From NCBI GenBank assembly GCA_021324735.1, contig JAJPIO010000005.1, forward strand, positions 87,982 to 151,981: a stretch of 64,000 nt of DNA, read 5' to 3'. The stretch comes from Bacteroidota bacterium. GTDB taxonomy: Bacteria > Bacteroidota > Ignavibacteria > Palsa-1295. A program made the translations under genes and the position numbers. This document shows, one piece after another, positions 44,528-53,845 of the stretch; position 1 is the first letter of the stretch; each line of letters starts with the position of its first letter. The notes below the pieces were generated by a model. It was not told where the DNA came from. It saw nothing but the letters and a program-made list of their open reading frames with translations, and did no database searches.

Positions 44528-44932
44528 GTGACCTATCTTCTCGATGCTTGTTCCTTAATTGCTTTTTTTCGAAAAGAGCCCGGTGGCGAAGTCCTCTTCG
44601 ATTTACTGCTTGATTCCAAAGCTCGTTTTGTTATTCATGCCCTTAATGTATGTGAAGTCTATTATGACTTTTTCCGAGCAGACGGAGAAACGGCTGCAAA
44701 GCTCGTTGTCCAGATAATGCTGGAACTCGGGATTGAAATTCGAGAGGATATGGATCCCGCGCTATGGAAATCGGCCGGTAAGCTCAAAGCCACCCTAAAG
44801 AAAATCTCGCTTGCCGATTCATTCGCAGTAGCACTTGCAGCTCGAATGAAAGCAACTCTCCTGACTTCCGATCATGCTGAATTTGATGCGGTGGCAGAGA
44901 AGAAGCTTGCAAAGATCCGATTTATCCGATGA
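44528..44932 (+). CDS. PIN-domain toxin (VapC-like ribonuclease)
   Basis: 134 residues with a GTG start. PIN motifs are LLDACSLIAFFRKEPGG (first Asp), NVCEVYYDFFR (second acidic cluster), LADSFAVALAARMKATLLTSDHAEFD (third and fourth Asp). These acidic residues bind Mg and cut RNA in VapC toxins. Paired with the small ORF upstream, it looks like a type II toxin-antitoxin module. The stop codon overlaps the start of the aminotransferase gene, so the module and that gene share a transcript. Confidence 0.88.
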   Translation: MTYLLDACSLIAFFRKEPGGEVLFDLLLDSKARFVIHALNVCEVYYDFFRADGETAAKLVVQIMLELGIEIREDMDPALWKSAGKLKATLKKISLADSFAVALAARMKATLLTSDHAEFDAVAEKKLAKIRFIR

Positions 44933-46077
44933 CCATAGAACAAGCTCGCCGAGAATTTCCGCATACCTGGACAGACCTCGTATACCTCAATCACGCAGCC
45001 GTCGCTCCGCTTTCCTTTCGTGTTCGCGATGCCGTCGATCGATATCAAACAAGGCGCGCTCTTAAAGCTATTGAACCGTATCCGTGGGCACAAAAGACGG
45101 TGCAGGAAACCCGCGAGCTTCTCGCACGAATGCTGAACGCTCGTGCGGACCAGATGGCGTTTGTACTCAATACCAGCGATGGCCTGAATGTTATTGCACA
45201 AGGACTCGATTGGCAGCCGGGCGACCGCGTCCTGATCAACGATCTCGAATTCCCGGCCAATGTCTATCCCTTCCTAAATCTTCGAAGACGTGGGGTTGAA
45301 GTTGATGTGATAAGAAAGAACCCGCTCTTTAAGAAGGATGGTACTGGTGGCTATTCCGTTTCGCCAGCAGACATTGAAGCTCACCTTACCGATCGTACAA
45401 AGCTCGTCTCGATCAGTTATGTACAATATGGCACTGGTGCTAAAGCCGATCTTGCAGCAATAGGCAAATTATGTCGTGAGCGAGATATTCTCTTCGTGGT
45501 CGATGGAATTCAGGCGCTGCCACATACACCGCTCGATGTGGAGCGGGACATGGTCGATTTCATGTCGTGCGGTTCGCATAAATGGATGATGTCCGATCTT
45601 GCGGCAGCGTTCATCTATGTTGGCGATCGAGCACTCGAACGAATACATCAGGCATCCCTCGGGTGGACGAGCATCGATAATCCATTCAATTTTACCATTC
45701 GCCCCGATGAGTTGCGTGAAGGTGCGGCCCGATTCGAAAATGGAGGAATGAATTTCTCCGGTATTACCGCGCTCAACGCGTCGCTCAAATTCTTTTTTGA
45801 ATTTGGCCTTAAAGAAATGGAGCGTGCGGTGCTCGACCTCTCCGGTTACCTTATTGAGCGATTAGAACGTGAAGGCATCGAGGTGATCACTCCAAAAGCG
45901 GAGAACGAGCATTCAGGAATTGTCTCGTTCAAATTTGCGGATGCGGAAAAAGTGTATCAGAGATTGCTGTCGCAGGATATTGTTATCTCTCTCCGCAACG
46001 GCCTGCTCCGTGTTTCGCCGCATTTTTATAATACGGAGGACGAGGTGAAGAGGCTACTATCCGTACTTACGGGATAA
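44929..46077 (+). CDS. Class V aminotransferase (cysteine desulfurase/isopenicillin N epimerase-like)
   Basis: 382 residues. Motifs: YLNHAAVAPLSFRV, FVLNTSDGLNVIAQGL, VLINDLEFPANVYPF, VDGIQALPHTPLDV and CGSHKWMMSD, with the PLP lysine K in SHKWM. The pattern is that of class V fold-I PLP enzymes, closest to the isopenicillin N epimerase-like subgroup of the family, less to IscS/SufS because the mobile catalytic Cys loop is not evident. The substrate is unknown. It overlaps the toxin gene by four bases. Confidence 0.85.
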   Translation: MTIEQARREFPHTWTDLVYLNHAAVAPLSFRVRDAVDRYQTRRALKAIEPYPWAQKTVQETRELLARMLNARADQMAFVLNTSDGLNVIAQGLDWQPGDRVLINDLEFPANVYPFLNLRRRGVEVDVIRKNPLFKKDGTGGYSVSPADIEAHLTDRTKLVSISYVQYGTGAKADLAAIGKLCRERDILFVVDGIQALPHTPLDVERDMVDFMSCGSHKWMMSDLAAAFIYVGDRALERIHQASLGWTSIDNPFNFTIRPDELREGAARFENGGMNFSGITALNASLKFFFEFGLKEMERAVLDLSGYLIERLEREGIEVITPKAENEHSGIVSFKFADAEKVYQRLLSQDIVISLRNGLLRVSPHFYNTEDEVKRLLSVLTG

Positions 46078-47503
46078 TGGCTTTCTCAACCTCACCCTCA
46101 AGTCGAATGAAATAGAGTCCTCGAGACAGATTGCTGAACGTTGCAGTGGTTGATTCGGACGGAATTTGATACACTGCGACTTCGCTTCCCAACACATCGT
46201 ATACTTTGATACTACGCGCATTCTGGGATGCTCTAAAAGAGCAGCGTACCGAATTGTTAGAAGAGGTGACAATCAGAGCACTATTGGAAGGCTCTTGTCT
46301 GGATACAGCTTCTGCACAAGCGTAATGCATCGGCCGGAAAATGCCGGAGAGATCGACGTCGGAAGATGTAAAGCTTTTGATAATTGTGGAATTATAGAAG
46401 TATTGCAAATCACCAATTGAAGAATCAGCCGATGAGGCAAGCGATATGTTGTGTGCACAAAACGAACTATCGGAAGAAAAGATAGAGCTGTCATCGAACG
46501 CAAGCGAGCTAATGTGGAAGGCGGATCCACTGGACAATCTCAAACGCTGAGTAAAATTTGTCAAAGTTAGGCTTCCATACACTCTTGCATCGAGTGATGC
46601 TATTGAATCCTGTCCCGGTACGAATTTAATTAGCACTGAAGTATCCGATTCTGTTCCGCCCAACCAATTAGAAATAAATTCGAATGTGTCCTTCGTAGCG
46701 ACTTGTGCGTTCCAAACCGTTATGTCAAGATCGGTAGAGTCAAAGTGAGTAGAATGATCCTGACCCGTTCCATGAGCATGCACAATTAAATGAAAAGGAA
46801 GATGCCATGGTATTTGTGCAATAGAAGGATCGGTGAATTGTTTTTGGCGAAAGATACCCGCAAGAGTCACCGCCTTGGCGGTGAAATCAACGTAATCGAA
46901 AGTGCCAAACTCTGGAAAATTAGGATAGAGGTTAAAGATACTGGATCGATGATCGGTAAGAGATATCAGATGGCCACTAAAGGAGCTATCGGTGCTAAAA
47001 ATGGACGTGTCGTCGAAAGATAAGGCGGAAAGTTGAAAAGCGAAATTATCCTCTGAAATGGGCATTCCAAGGTACGGTACCGAGTGCCTGAACTCCGCAC
47101 ATTGAAGCGAAAGAATGGAGTCTTTGGCGTGGGCAAACGATATGACCATTGATACGGAATCAGTGCTATAGGTACCCGTCAATGAATCGTCGTATGACTT
47201 GCTGAATCTAAGTGTATCTGAAGTTATGAAAAAGCTAATCCGAGCATTTGGATATATCGAATGAATGTTTTGTGAAGAAGTATCGAGCGTTAAGACAAAA
47301 TCCTCTGTAGCGGGTACAATCGGATTATCGTAGGATTGTCCCTGGCCATGGGTGGGCACACTGTGCCCATACGAATGAAGATTTCCGGCGGCATGAATCG
47401 TTATTGTAAACGGCAATTTCCATGGACACCGGCCGCTGTCAGCAGAAGATGCGAATGCACTTGACGCTAACGAGAAAAGTAAGACCAAAACCCACTTAAT
47501 CAT
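46067..47503 (-). CDS. T9SS-sorted secreted protein with two long repeats
   Basis: Start at 47503 (MIKWVLVLLFSLASSAFASSADSG) or 47527. About 478 residues. After the signal peptide two ~165-residue repeats follow: one begins CPWKLPFTITIHAAGNLHSYGHS and the other IPWHLPFHLIVHAHGTGQDHSTH, and both contain SFDDTSIFSTDSSFSGH/SFDDSSIFSSDSSFCAH and end AGIFRQKQ/SGIFRPMHY. The C-terminus is a T9SS domain (IKVYDVLGSEVAVYQIPSEST...NLSRGLYFIRL). It is probably cell-surface; I do not recognise a family for the repeat. It overlaps the aminotransferase gene tail to tail by 11 bases. Confidence 0.75.
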   Translation of the reverse strand: MIKWVLVLLFSLASSAFASSADSGRCPWKLPFTITIHAAGNLHSYGHSVPTHGQGQSYDNPIVPATEDFVLTLDTSSQNIHSIYPNARISFFITSDTLRFSKSYDDSLTGTYSTDSVSMVISFAHAKDSILSLQCAEFRHSVPYLGMPISEDNFAFQLSALSFDDTSIFSTDSSFSGHLISLTDHRSSIFNLYPNFPEFGTFDYVDFTAKAVTLAGIFRQKQFTDPSIAQIPWHLPFHLIVHAHGTGQDHSTHFDSTDLDITVWNAQVATKDTFEFISNWLGGTESDTSVLIKFVPGQDSIASLDARVYGSLTLTNFTQRLRLSSGSAFHISSLAFDDSSIFSSDSSFCAHNISLASSADSSIGDLQYFYNSTIIKSFTSSDVDLSGIFRPMHYACAEAVSRQEPSNSALIVTSSNNSVRCSFRASQNARSIKVYDVLGSEVAVYQIPSESTTATFSNLSRGLYFIRLEGEVEKAIIP

Positions 47504-47573
47504 ACTGCCGCAAAACTGGAATTTCATGACGCCAGTTCGGAGAGGACTTAAAACTGACCTATTGCCAAATAGA

Positions 47574-48479
47574 TCATCCCATCGTTTGCCGCTTGTGAAG
47601 ATACTCAAGCAGCGCGCGGTCGAATGGAGTTGTGGTCTCGAGAAGAAGATAATCGATGCCTTCAGCGAGAAGAGAATCTTTAAGTTGTGAGAGAAATTGA
47701 TTGACCGATTTTTGATAGCTCGCCTGCAATTGATACGGCTGCGTTCGCATTTGCTGACCAGTCTCGACATCAATGATCGTTGCGTCGGCAGTGTCGAGTT
47801 CAAGCGTGCGTTCGGCAGGATCGAGCACTTGAAAGGCGATCACCTCATGTCCCGCATGACGCATGAGTGAGAGCGGCAGTTTGATCGCTTCCGGCTCATC
47901 TAAGAAATCGCTGATGACGATAACGAGTCCACGGCGAGTAAGGCGTTCTGCTACACGACGGAGTGCGGTTTCGGTACGTGTCGCGTGTGAAGGTTCGGTT
48001 ATTTGTAGTACCCGCAACATCTCGCGCAAATAACTTTGCTTGAGGCGCGCCGGCATAAAGGTGCGCAGTTCTTCATCGAATATTGCAAGACCAACCGCAT
48101 CCTGCTGTCGCATTAAGAGATACGATAGCGCTCCCGCCAGCATCGTTGCATACCTATACTTGGTAATGCGTTTCGGGTTGCTCGTGTAATTCATCGAGCG
48201 CGAAGCATCGACGATGATATGCGCTCGAAGATTAGTCTCTTCCTCGAACTGCTTAATGTAATGTCGGTCGGTGCGGGCGAAGAGCTTCCAGTCAATATTA
48301 CGAATAGCATCTCCCGGCAAGTACGGACGATGCTCTGCAAACTCTACGGAAAAGCCGTGATAGGGAGATTTATGAAGGCCCGTAATGAAGCCCTCGACCA
48401 CGAACTTTGCGACTAACTCCATCGAGCCGAGGCCCGATGCGATCTCGGGGCGAAGGTAGTCGGTAAGTTCGTCGGCCAT
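47574..48479 (-). CDS. DUF58 domain protein
   Basis: 301 residues. The DUF58 motif set is clear: HKSPYHGFSVEFAEHRPYLPGDAIRNIDWKLFARTDRHYIKQFEEETNLRAHIIVDASRSM and YATMLAGALSYLLMRQQDAVGLAIFDEELRTF. The VDASRSM portion is a von Willebrand A-like site (DxSxS). In other bacteria these proteins are partners of MoxR ATPases and of membrane proteins in protease or metal-insertion operons. None is adjacent here. Probably cytoplasmic. Confidence 0.93.
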   Translation of the reverse strand: MADELTDYLRPEIASGLGSMELVAKFVVEGFITGLHKSPYHGFSVEFAEHRPYLPGDAIRNIDWKLFARTDRHYIKQFEEETNLRAHIIVDASRSMNYTSNPKRITKYRYATMLAGALSYLLMRQQDAVGLAIFDEELRTFMPARLKQSYLREMLRVLQITEPSHATRTETALRRVAERLTRRGLVIVISDFLDEPEAIKLPLSLMRHAGHEVIAFQVLDPAERTLELDTADATIIDVETGQQMRTQPYQLQASYQKSVNQFLSQLKDSLLAEGIDYLLLETTTPFDRALLEYLHKRQTMG

Positions 48480-48488
48480 AAGTAGGTT

Positions 48489-49628
48489 TTAAGTGCTGAG
48501 TACTGAATGCTGAGTGATCAACCCCTCGGTTTTGAGAGATTGGAAGATTTCCGTTAATGCTTTTACCGCTCGTTTATTTTCTTCCATTGTGCCGATCGAG
48601 ATGCGAACGCACCCGGAAAGACCGAAGCCATCCAATGGGCGTACGATAATACCGCGACGCTCCATCTCCAGCACGATATGGATTGCTAATTCCGATGACT
48701 CGAGAGGAAGCAGGAAGAAATTCGCCGAGGTCTCAACGAACGGAATTCCGAGCGTAATAAAGGCCTCCTTTAAGTACCGCTTACCTTCACGGTTTGTTTC
48801 GACCGTGCGTCGTAAAAATTCGTCATCATCGAGCGCCGCCATGCCTGCTGCCTGCGCGGGTGAGCTTGGCTCGAAAGGCAGGCGTACTTTATTCATGAGG
48901 CTGATAAGCTCTTCGGGGCCGGTGCCAAATCCAATTCGAATACCCGCCAGTCCATGCGATTTAGAAAAGGTGCGAAGTGTCACCACATTGGGGCGAATGT
49001 CGTCGACCATTGTAAAATAATCAGGCGAATCACCGATCGCGAAATCATAATAAGCTTCGTCGAACATAATGAGGGTGCTCGCAGGCACGCGCTTATAGAA
49101 CGCTTCGAAGTCCTTGCGCCCGAACGCACTACCCGTCGGATTATTAGGATTGGCCAGATAGATGAGCTTGGTACGGGCTGTGATCCGCTCTGCTATCGCT
49201 GTAAGATCGTATGCGTAATTTTTAAGCGGTGCTAACTCGAGCGTAAGACCCAGTGCATGAGCGAGCACAAAAAAACCGGTGAAGGTCCCCTGGCTGGTGA
49301 GTACTTCGTCACCCTCGACAAGGAAGGTTCTCATGAGCGTATTCATTACCCCTTCACTTCCGGAGCCAGCGATGACCTGTTCGATCGAAAGCCCATACTT
49401 GTGAGCCAGCTTCTCTCGAAGCGATTTTCCGCCGTTCGGGTAGTGATGCAGATCGGCAAGAGAGTCCTGTGCGGCTTTAACAGCCAATGGAGATGGCCCT
49501 AACGGATTCTCATTCGAGGCGAGCTTAATAACATCGGTCAGCCCATATTCTGCCATCAGGTCCTGCACGGGTTTGCCCGGTTTATAGGCCTTTAGCGTCA
49601 AAATATGTGGGGGAGGGGTGATTTTCAT
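48489..49628 (-). CDS. hisC: Histidinol-phosphate aminotransferase
   Basis: Start at 49628 (MKITPPPHILTLKAYKPGKP), giving 379 residues, typical for HisC. Motifs: IKLASNENPLGPSPLAV, HHYPNGGKSLREKLA, IAGSGSEGVMNTLMRTFL, YLANPNNPTGSAF, FDEAYYDFA and the PLP lysine in LRTFSKSHGLAGIRIGFG. It transaminates imidazole-acetol phosphate in histidine synthesis, though the same scaffold can act on aromatic amino acid precursors. No other his genes are near. Confidence 0.94.
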   Translation of the reverse strand: MKITPPPHILTLKAYKPGKPVQDLMAEYGLTDVIKLASNENPLGPSPLAVKAAQDSLADLHHYPNGGKSLREKLAHKYGLSIEQVIAGSGSEGVMNTLMRTFLVEGDEVLTSQGTFTGFFVLAHALGLTLELAPLKNYAYDLTAIAERITARTKLIYLANPNNPTGSAFGRKDFEAFYKRVPASTLIMFDEAYYDFAIGDSPDYFTMVDDIRPNVVTLRTFSKSHGLAGIRIGFGTGPEELISLMNKVRLPFEPSSPAQAAGMAALDDDEFLRRTVETNREGKRYLKEAFITLGIPFVETSANFFLLPLESSELAIHIVLEMERRGIIVRPLDGFGLSGCVRISIGTMEENKRAVKALTEIFQSLKTEGLITQHSVLST

Positions 49629-49725
49629 ATCGTTAATACGGGTTCGAACGGCGCGAAAACGCGGCAGAGGTCGGTTCTGTCCCGCAGAGTATTCGATGTA
49701 ACTGAGGTGTAAAATCGCCAAACTC

Positions 49726-49756
49726 TTGCATTTAGAACGATAAAGTAGTATCTTTG
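49726..49756 (+). promoter_or_regulatory. Bacteroidota-type promoter
   Basis: TTG (49726-49728) and TATCTTTG (49749-49756) are 20 bases apart, the -33/-7 pattern. Transcription would begin near 49763, so the ATG at 49764 would be essentially leaderless and the ATG at 49794 is the more likely start of the next gene. Confidence 0.65.
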
Positions 49757-49793
49757 TGACGAAATGGCCAAATCCAGGGCTGAAAGGGCTTCT

Positions 49794-50573
49794 ATGCCTG
49801 TCTGTAAGAATTCTACCGCCTTGCGTTCAAATCGTTTTGCCGAATATTTAATCCTGATCGTCGTTTCGGTTTTTGCGCTTTCATCTTGCCGGACGTCCCA
49901 ACAGGAATCGCGCCGAAACTCTGCAAGAGCGGGCAACGCCGGCACATCTGCGGTTTCACGGCAGGTCGATTCGCTTCTCATGATACAGGAGAAGCTCACC
50001 GAAGTTATCGACTCGATGACCAATCTCGTGGAGTCCGATCATTCGCGTATTCGCACGCTCGAGCAGCAGGTTCAGGAGTTACAGCAATCGCGCTCGTACG
50101 GCTCCCGGCCGCCGATGCCGCCACCGTCGGATCCGCCTTCGTACAACTCAGCTCCCAGTTATGTACCGCCGCGCGCACAATCGCTAACGGCGCCGGCAAC
50201 CCCGCAAGAGCGATATTCGAGTGCGCTTCGAATGTATAATGAAAATCACTTCTCAGAAGCATTAGAAGAATTTCGTGCGCTCGAGCGAGAGGACGCCAGT
50301 AGCAGCTACGCCCCAAACTATAAGTATTGGGAGGGTGAGTCCGAGTACGCATTGAAGCGCTACAATCAAGCGATGAAAGCATTTGGTGAAGTGATCTCGC
50401 AATATCCAAATTCGTCAAAAGCGGCGCCGGCTCAGTTCAAGATCGGTGAGTGCTATGAACGGCTTGGAATTCCACAAGCGGCTCGCGATGCGTACGAACG
50501 CGTCATCGCCGATTACCCGACCTCGGAATTTCGCGCTCGAGCACAAACACGGCTAAAAGCATTACGGTATTAA
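49794..50573 (+). CDS. CpoB/YbgF-like lipoprotein with TPR repeats
   Basis: Start taken at 49794 (MPVCKNSTALRSN...LILIVVSVFALSSC) because the promoter leaves no leader for the ATG at 49764; the Cys of FALSSC is the lipidation site. Residues ~60-95 form a coiled coil (VDSLLMIQEKLTEVIDSMTNLVESDHSRIRTLEQQVQELQQS), then a Pro-rich linker, then two to three TPR-like repeats (SEALEEFRALEREDA, YNQAMKAFGEVISQYPNSSKAAPAQFKIGECYERLG, ARDAYERVIADYPTS). This is the layout of CpoB/YbgF, which works with Tol-Pal. No tol-pal genes are in view. Confidence 0.85.
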   Translation: MPVCKNSTALRSNRFAEYLILIVVSVFALSSCRTSQQESRRNSARAGNAGTSAVSRQVDSLLMIQEKLTEVIDSMTNLVESDHSRIRTLEQQVQELQQSRSYGSRPPMPPPSDPPSYNSAPSYVPPRAQSLTAPATPQERYSSALRMYNENHFSEALEEFRALEREDASSSYAPNYKYWEGESEYALKRYNQAMKAFGEVISQYPNSSKAAPAQFKIGECYERLGIPQAARDAYERVIADYPTSEFRARAQTRLKALRY

Positions 50574-50589
50574 AATCGGTAGAGTGTAT

Positions 50590-51432
50590 ATGATACGATT
50601 CAATCGCCCGATCCAAACAATAGCGCTCCTGGTGATGCTCGTCGGAGCTCCGGTTACGACAGCGTTTGCCCAGGACGTCGAACCGGCTGAATTGCCGACG
50701 CTCTTTAGTGTCAAAGCAAGTGCGGGCTATGGCCTCGGCCGGGCCAGACAAATGTATGGCCATGATGGCAGCTCCGAGGTCTGGTGGAGTACCGGACAAG
50801 GTGCAAAACTGAACCTTGCACTCGATCTCCCGATCATTCCAGTGGACGTCGTCGATTCGCTCGGCAGCAATAGCGGAACGGTGCCGGTCGTGGGTCTCGA
50901 ACTCGAAGCTGCTTCGGGATACCATCTTTCTACAGGTGGTACAACGAATGACCCCATTGGCGGCGGTGTGTTCCAAACGACCACCCGAACGACGTCCTAC
51001 ATTCCGGTAACGCTTGGGCTCAATGCCCGCACCAGTTTTGGCGGCGGACTTCCATCCATTTATATCGGTGCCGGCGGTGGTGTGTGGATCGTTGGTACGT
51101 ATCAGGAAGACGTAAGCTTCAGCGATCACTCCACCGGCTTTACTCGTAAGATGCATCCGCCAATTCCGTTTGGCTTATACGGTGCGATCGGTTTTGAACT
51201 TCCGTTGATGTACGATCCGAATGATGCTAACAGCATGTTCGATCTCTTTGCGGAGGTCCGGCTCACCGAAATGACAACGTACGTATATGAATACGATGCG
51301 GTGACGAACGGCACCAGCAACACGGTCAGCTTGGATCCGTTAAGCGATCCATCCCAACCATATCCCCGTGATGCAGCCCGGTCGGCTTCTAATGTCTCGC
51401 TCTCGATCGGATTCAAGTATAACCTGTATTAA
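50590..51432 (+). CDS. Outer-membrane beta-barrel protein
   Basis: Start at 50590 (MIRFNRPIQTIALLVMLVGAPVTTAFAQ), 280 residues. The mature part has alternating strands (FSVKASAGYGLGRAR, GLELEAASGYHLS, YIPVTLGLNARTSFGG, IYIGAGGGVWIVGT, PFGLYGAIGFELPL) and ends SLSIGFKYNLY, typical of barrels. No function is indicated. It stands between two TPR lipoproteins, likely in the same transcript. Confidence 0.75.
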   Translation: MIRFNRPIQTIALLVMLVGAPVTTAFAQDVEPAELPTLFSVKASAGYGLGRARQMYGHDGSSEVWWSTGQGAKLNLALDLPIIPVDVVDSLGSNSGTVPVVGLELEAASGYHLSTGGTTNDPIGGGVFQTTTRTTSYIPVTLGLNARTSFGGGLPSIYIGAGGGVWIVGTYQEDVSFSDHSTGFTRKMHPPIPFGLYGAIGFELPLMYDPNDANSMFDLFAEVRLTEMTTYVYEYDAVTNGTSNTVSLDPLSDPSQPYPRDAARSASNVSLSIGFKYNLY

Positions 51433-51445
51433 GACTGGAGGCGCT

Positions 51446-52147
51446 ATGAAGTCTCATACGATGATTTCTCGAATGTTCTCGATGCGAACGCTTGCCGTGC
51501 TCGTTATCGCTTCTCTCGCTATCGGTGGTTGCCGGTCTTCACGGAGCACCCGTTCGAATGCTCGGAACCGCCCGGCACCAGCACAGGAAGCTGCTGCGAC
51601 GAATGCGCCCAGCGCTAAGTCCGTGCTTACCCATGCCGATAGCGCCCTTTCCCGTGTGAGCCAACTCTCGAATGAGAATGCTCAACCGAGCGAACAAGCG
51701 CCGATGGCAGAGCCACCCGGTCGCCCGAACTTCCTGCCGCCTCGTACTCCGTGGGGAGCACCCTACGTGCCGCAACCGAATTTAACCGAGTACGGATTGT
51801 ACGAAGCTGCGCTCGGCGCCTACAACGGTCGCCGCTATGATGAGGCTATTGCACTCTTTTCCCAGGTCGTTACAACCGGCCGCCCGCCAGAACTCGTACC
51901 CAACGCCTACTATTGGATGGGTGAGTCGTTCTACGCGATGGGTCGCTACGCGGAGGCCATTCCCTATTTTGAGTATGTAACTCGCGTCGGTCCGCAGTAC
52001 AAGCGCTCGATGGCACTCTACAAGCTATCGCGCATCGGACTCCATCTCGGCAACCGCCAGCAAGCCAACATGTACTACGAGCAGTTGCGTAACGAGTACC
52101 CGCATAGCCAATACATCGGTACGCTAAGGAAACTCGGCGCACGATAA
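51446..52147 (+). CDS. TPR lipoprotein, CpoB-like
   Basis: Start at 51446 (MKSHTMISRMFSMRTLAVLVIASLAIGGC) with GGAGG upstream; 233 residues; the lipobox is IGGC. A long Ala/Ser/Pro-rich segment (to ~110) precedes a TPR region (LYEAALGAYNGRRYDEAIALFSQVVTTG, YYWMGESFYAMGRYAEAIPYFEYVTRVG, ALYKLSRIGLHLGNRQQANMYYEQLRNEYPHS). It resembles the gene at 49794 and shares its operon, so both may serve the same envelope complex. Confidence 0.85.
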   Translation: MKSHTMISRMFSMRTLAVLVIASLAIGGCRSSRSTRSNARNRPAPAQEAAATNAPSAKSVLTHADSALSRVSQLSNENAQPSEQAPMAEPPGRPNFLPPRTPWGAPYVPQPNLTEYGLYEAALGAYNGRRYDEAIALFSQVVTTGRPPELVPNAYYWMGESFYAMGRYAEAIPYFEYVTRVGPQYKRSMALYKLSRIGLHLGNRQQANMYYEQLRNEYPHSQYIGTLRKLGAR

Positions 52148-52240
52148 AAAGGACTATACCGAGTCCTATTACAAAGGTCCGTTCAGAACGGCATCTTTTG
52201 GTATTACAATCGTGTCTATGATTGTACGCTATACTGTTTC

Positions 52241-53845
52241 ATGCAGAATCTTCTCGTGCAACGATCCCATTTATTAGCATGCAGCATCGTTGCAGTTCTG
52301 CTCTTTTTCCCAACATTTACAAAAGCCCAACCGCGCATTGGATGGGAGTTTTCATTTGGCGGTGCTCGGCAGGATGAGGCATTCTCCATTCAGCAAACTC
52401 GCGATGGTGGTTACATTACAGCCGGCTACACCGGAGGAGCGGATGAGGCGTATATCCCAGGATATCACGGTGGCGTTGAAGATGCTTATGTTGTAAAGCT
52501 CGATCCATTCGGTGCAATGGAATGGCAAACGTGTTTAGGAGGCACTCAGCAGGAAGAGGTCAACTCCATCATTCAAACGAGCGATGGCGGTTATTGCGCA
52601 GCGATCCGTACTGAGTCCGATGATGGTGAGGTCCTTGGTTATCACGGCGGCTTAAGTGATGCCTGGATCGTGAAGCTCGATGCTGCGGGAAATATCTTGT
52701 GGTCCAAAGCGGTCGGAGGCAGCAATTTCGACGATCCGTTATCCATCATTCAAACATCCGATGGCGGTTATGCTTTTGCGGGATATACCATGTCGAATGA
52801 TGGAGATGTTTCTCAGAACTATGGTGGCGAAGATGCGTGGGTGGTCAAGTTAGGGCCAAAGGGTGATATTGAATGGTCGCGAACGTTCGGCGGCTCCAGC
52901 CGTGACCGCGCGCGATCGATCGTGCAAATGCCCGATGGTGGCTATACTATGGTGGGACTGACGATGTCCCGCGATCACGATCTCGAAACCCGGATGGGTG
53001 GTGGTCCCATGGATGGATGGATCGTTCGATTGGACCATGCCGGGAATATCGAATGGCAAAAAACGTATGGCGGCGATTCGACCGATTATTTTTCATCCCT
53101 CGCTCTTGCACCCGATGGCGGGTTTATCGTTGCCGGTACCAGTTATTCCGATTGGTCATCGGTCCACAATCATGGCGGGTCCGATGGATGGATCGTCAAG
53201 CTGGACTCTACCGGTGATATTCAGTGGCAGCGATCGTTAGGCAGTCCCGGTAATGATGTGGCGTGGTCAGTCATTCCCACGACCGACAATGGTTATGCGA
53301 TTGCTGGTGTAGCCGGCTCGAACGGCGGAGATGTGTTCGGCTTTCACGGGGGAGCGGGTGACGCCTGGATTGTCAAGCTTGCCGCCAATGGAAATATCGT
53401 GTGGCAGCAATGTTTCGGGGGCTCGCAGGATGACCATGCTTATCAGGTGATCCAATCTCGCGATGGCAACTTTGCGTTCGCGGGTATGGCGTCGTCACGT
53501 AATGGTGATATTAAAAAAGCGTATGGCTCCGTTGATTATTGGGTTGTGAAAGTAAGCCTTAACTCGAGTGTGGGCACCGCATCCTCGCCGTCGCTTTCGT
53601 TACAAGCGGGTCCGGTTAGTGCTGGTATACTCTCCGCTCGCTATGAGCTTCCGTTTACTTCCGAAGCGACGCTGGAAATTACAAACCTGCTCGGAATACG
53701 AATTCAATATGTAACTCTAGGTGAAGAGGCTGGTGGCAGCCACTCGGCAAGTCTTAATGTCGGAGAGCTTCCGGCCGGTGTTTATTATGTAATTCTCAGA
53801 GCATCCGGTAGGACAGAGATCGCCCCTTTTCAGGTGTTACAATAA
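52241..53845 (+). CDS. Secreted beta-propeller with T9SS sorting domain
   Basis: 534 residues, signal peptide (to ~residue 29, KAQ). About eight repeats of ~50 residues share the pattern S-I-I-Q-T-(S/R)-DGGY-x-(A/V)-AG ... D(A/G)W(V/I)VKLD-x-x-G(D/N)IxW, as in TSDGGYAFAGYTMSNDGDVSQNYGGEDAWVVK. These blades resemble the delta-60/WD-like propellers of Bacteroidota. The last ~85 residues form a T9SS domain ending LPAGVYYVILRASGRTEI. It is likely a surface or secreted protein; the ligand is unknown. Confidence 0.85.
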   Translation: MQNLLVQRSHLLACSIVAVLLFFPTFTKAQPRIGWEFSFGGARQDEAFSIQQTRDGGYITAGYTGGADEAYIPGYHGGVEDAYVVKLDPFGAMEWQTCLGGTQQEEVNSIIQTSDGGYCAAIRTESDDGEVLGYHGGLSDAWIVKLDAAGNILWSKAVGGSNFDDPLSIIQTSDGGYAFAGYTMSNDGDVSQNYGGEDAWVVKLGPKGDIEWSRTFGGSSRDRARSIVQMPDGGYTMVGLTMSRDHDLETRMGGGPMDGWIVRLDHAGNIEWQKTYGGDSTDYFSSLALAPDGGFIVAGTSYSDWSSVHNHGGSDGWIVKLDSTGDIQWQRSLGSPGNDVAWSVIPTTDNGYAIAGVAGSNGGDVFGFHGGAGDAWIVKLAANGNIVWQQCFGGSQDDHAYQVIQSRDGNFAFAGMASSRNGDIKKAYGSVDYWVVKVSLNSSVGTASSPSLSLQAGPVSAGILSARYELPFTSEATLEITNLLGIRIQYVTLGEEAGGSHSASLNVGELPAGVYYVILRASGRTEIAPFQVLQ

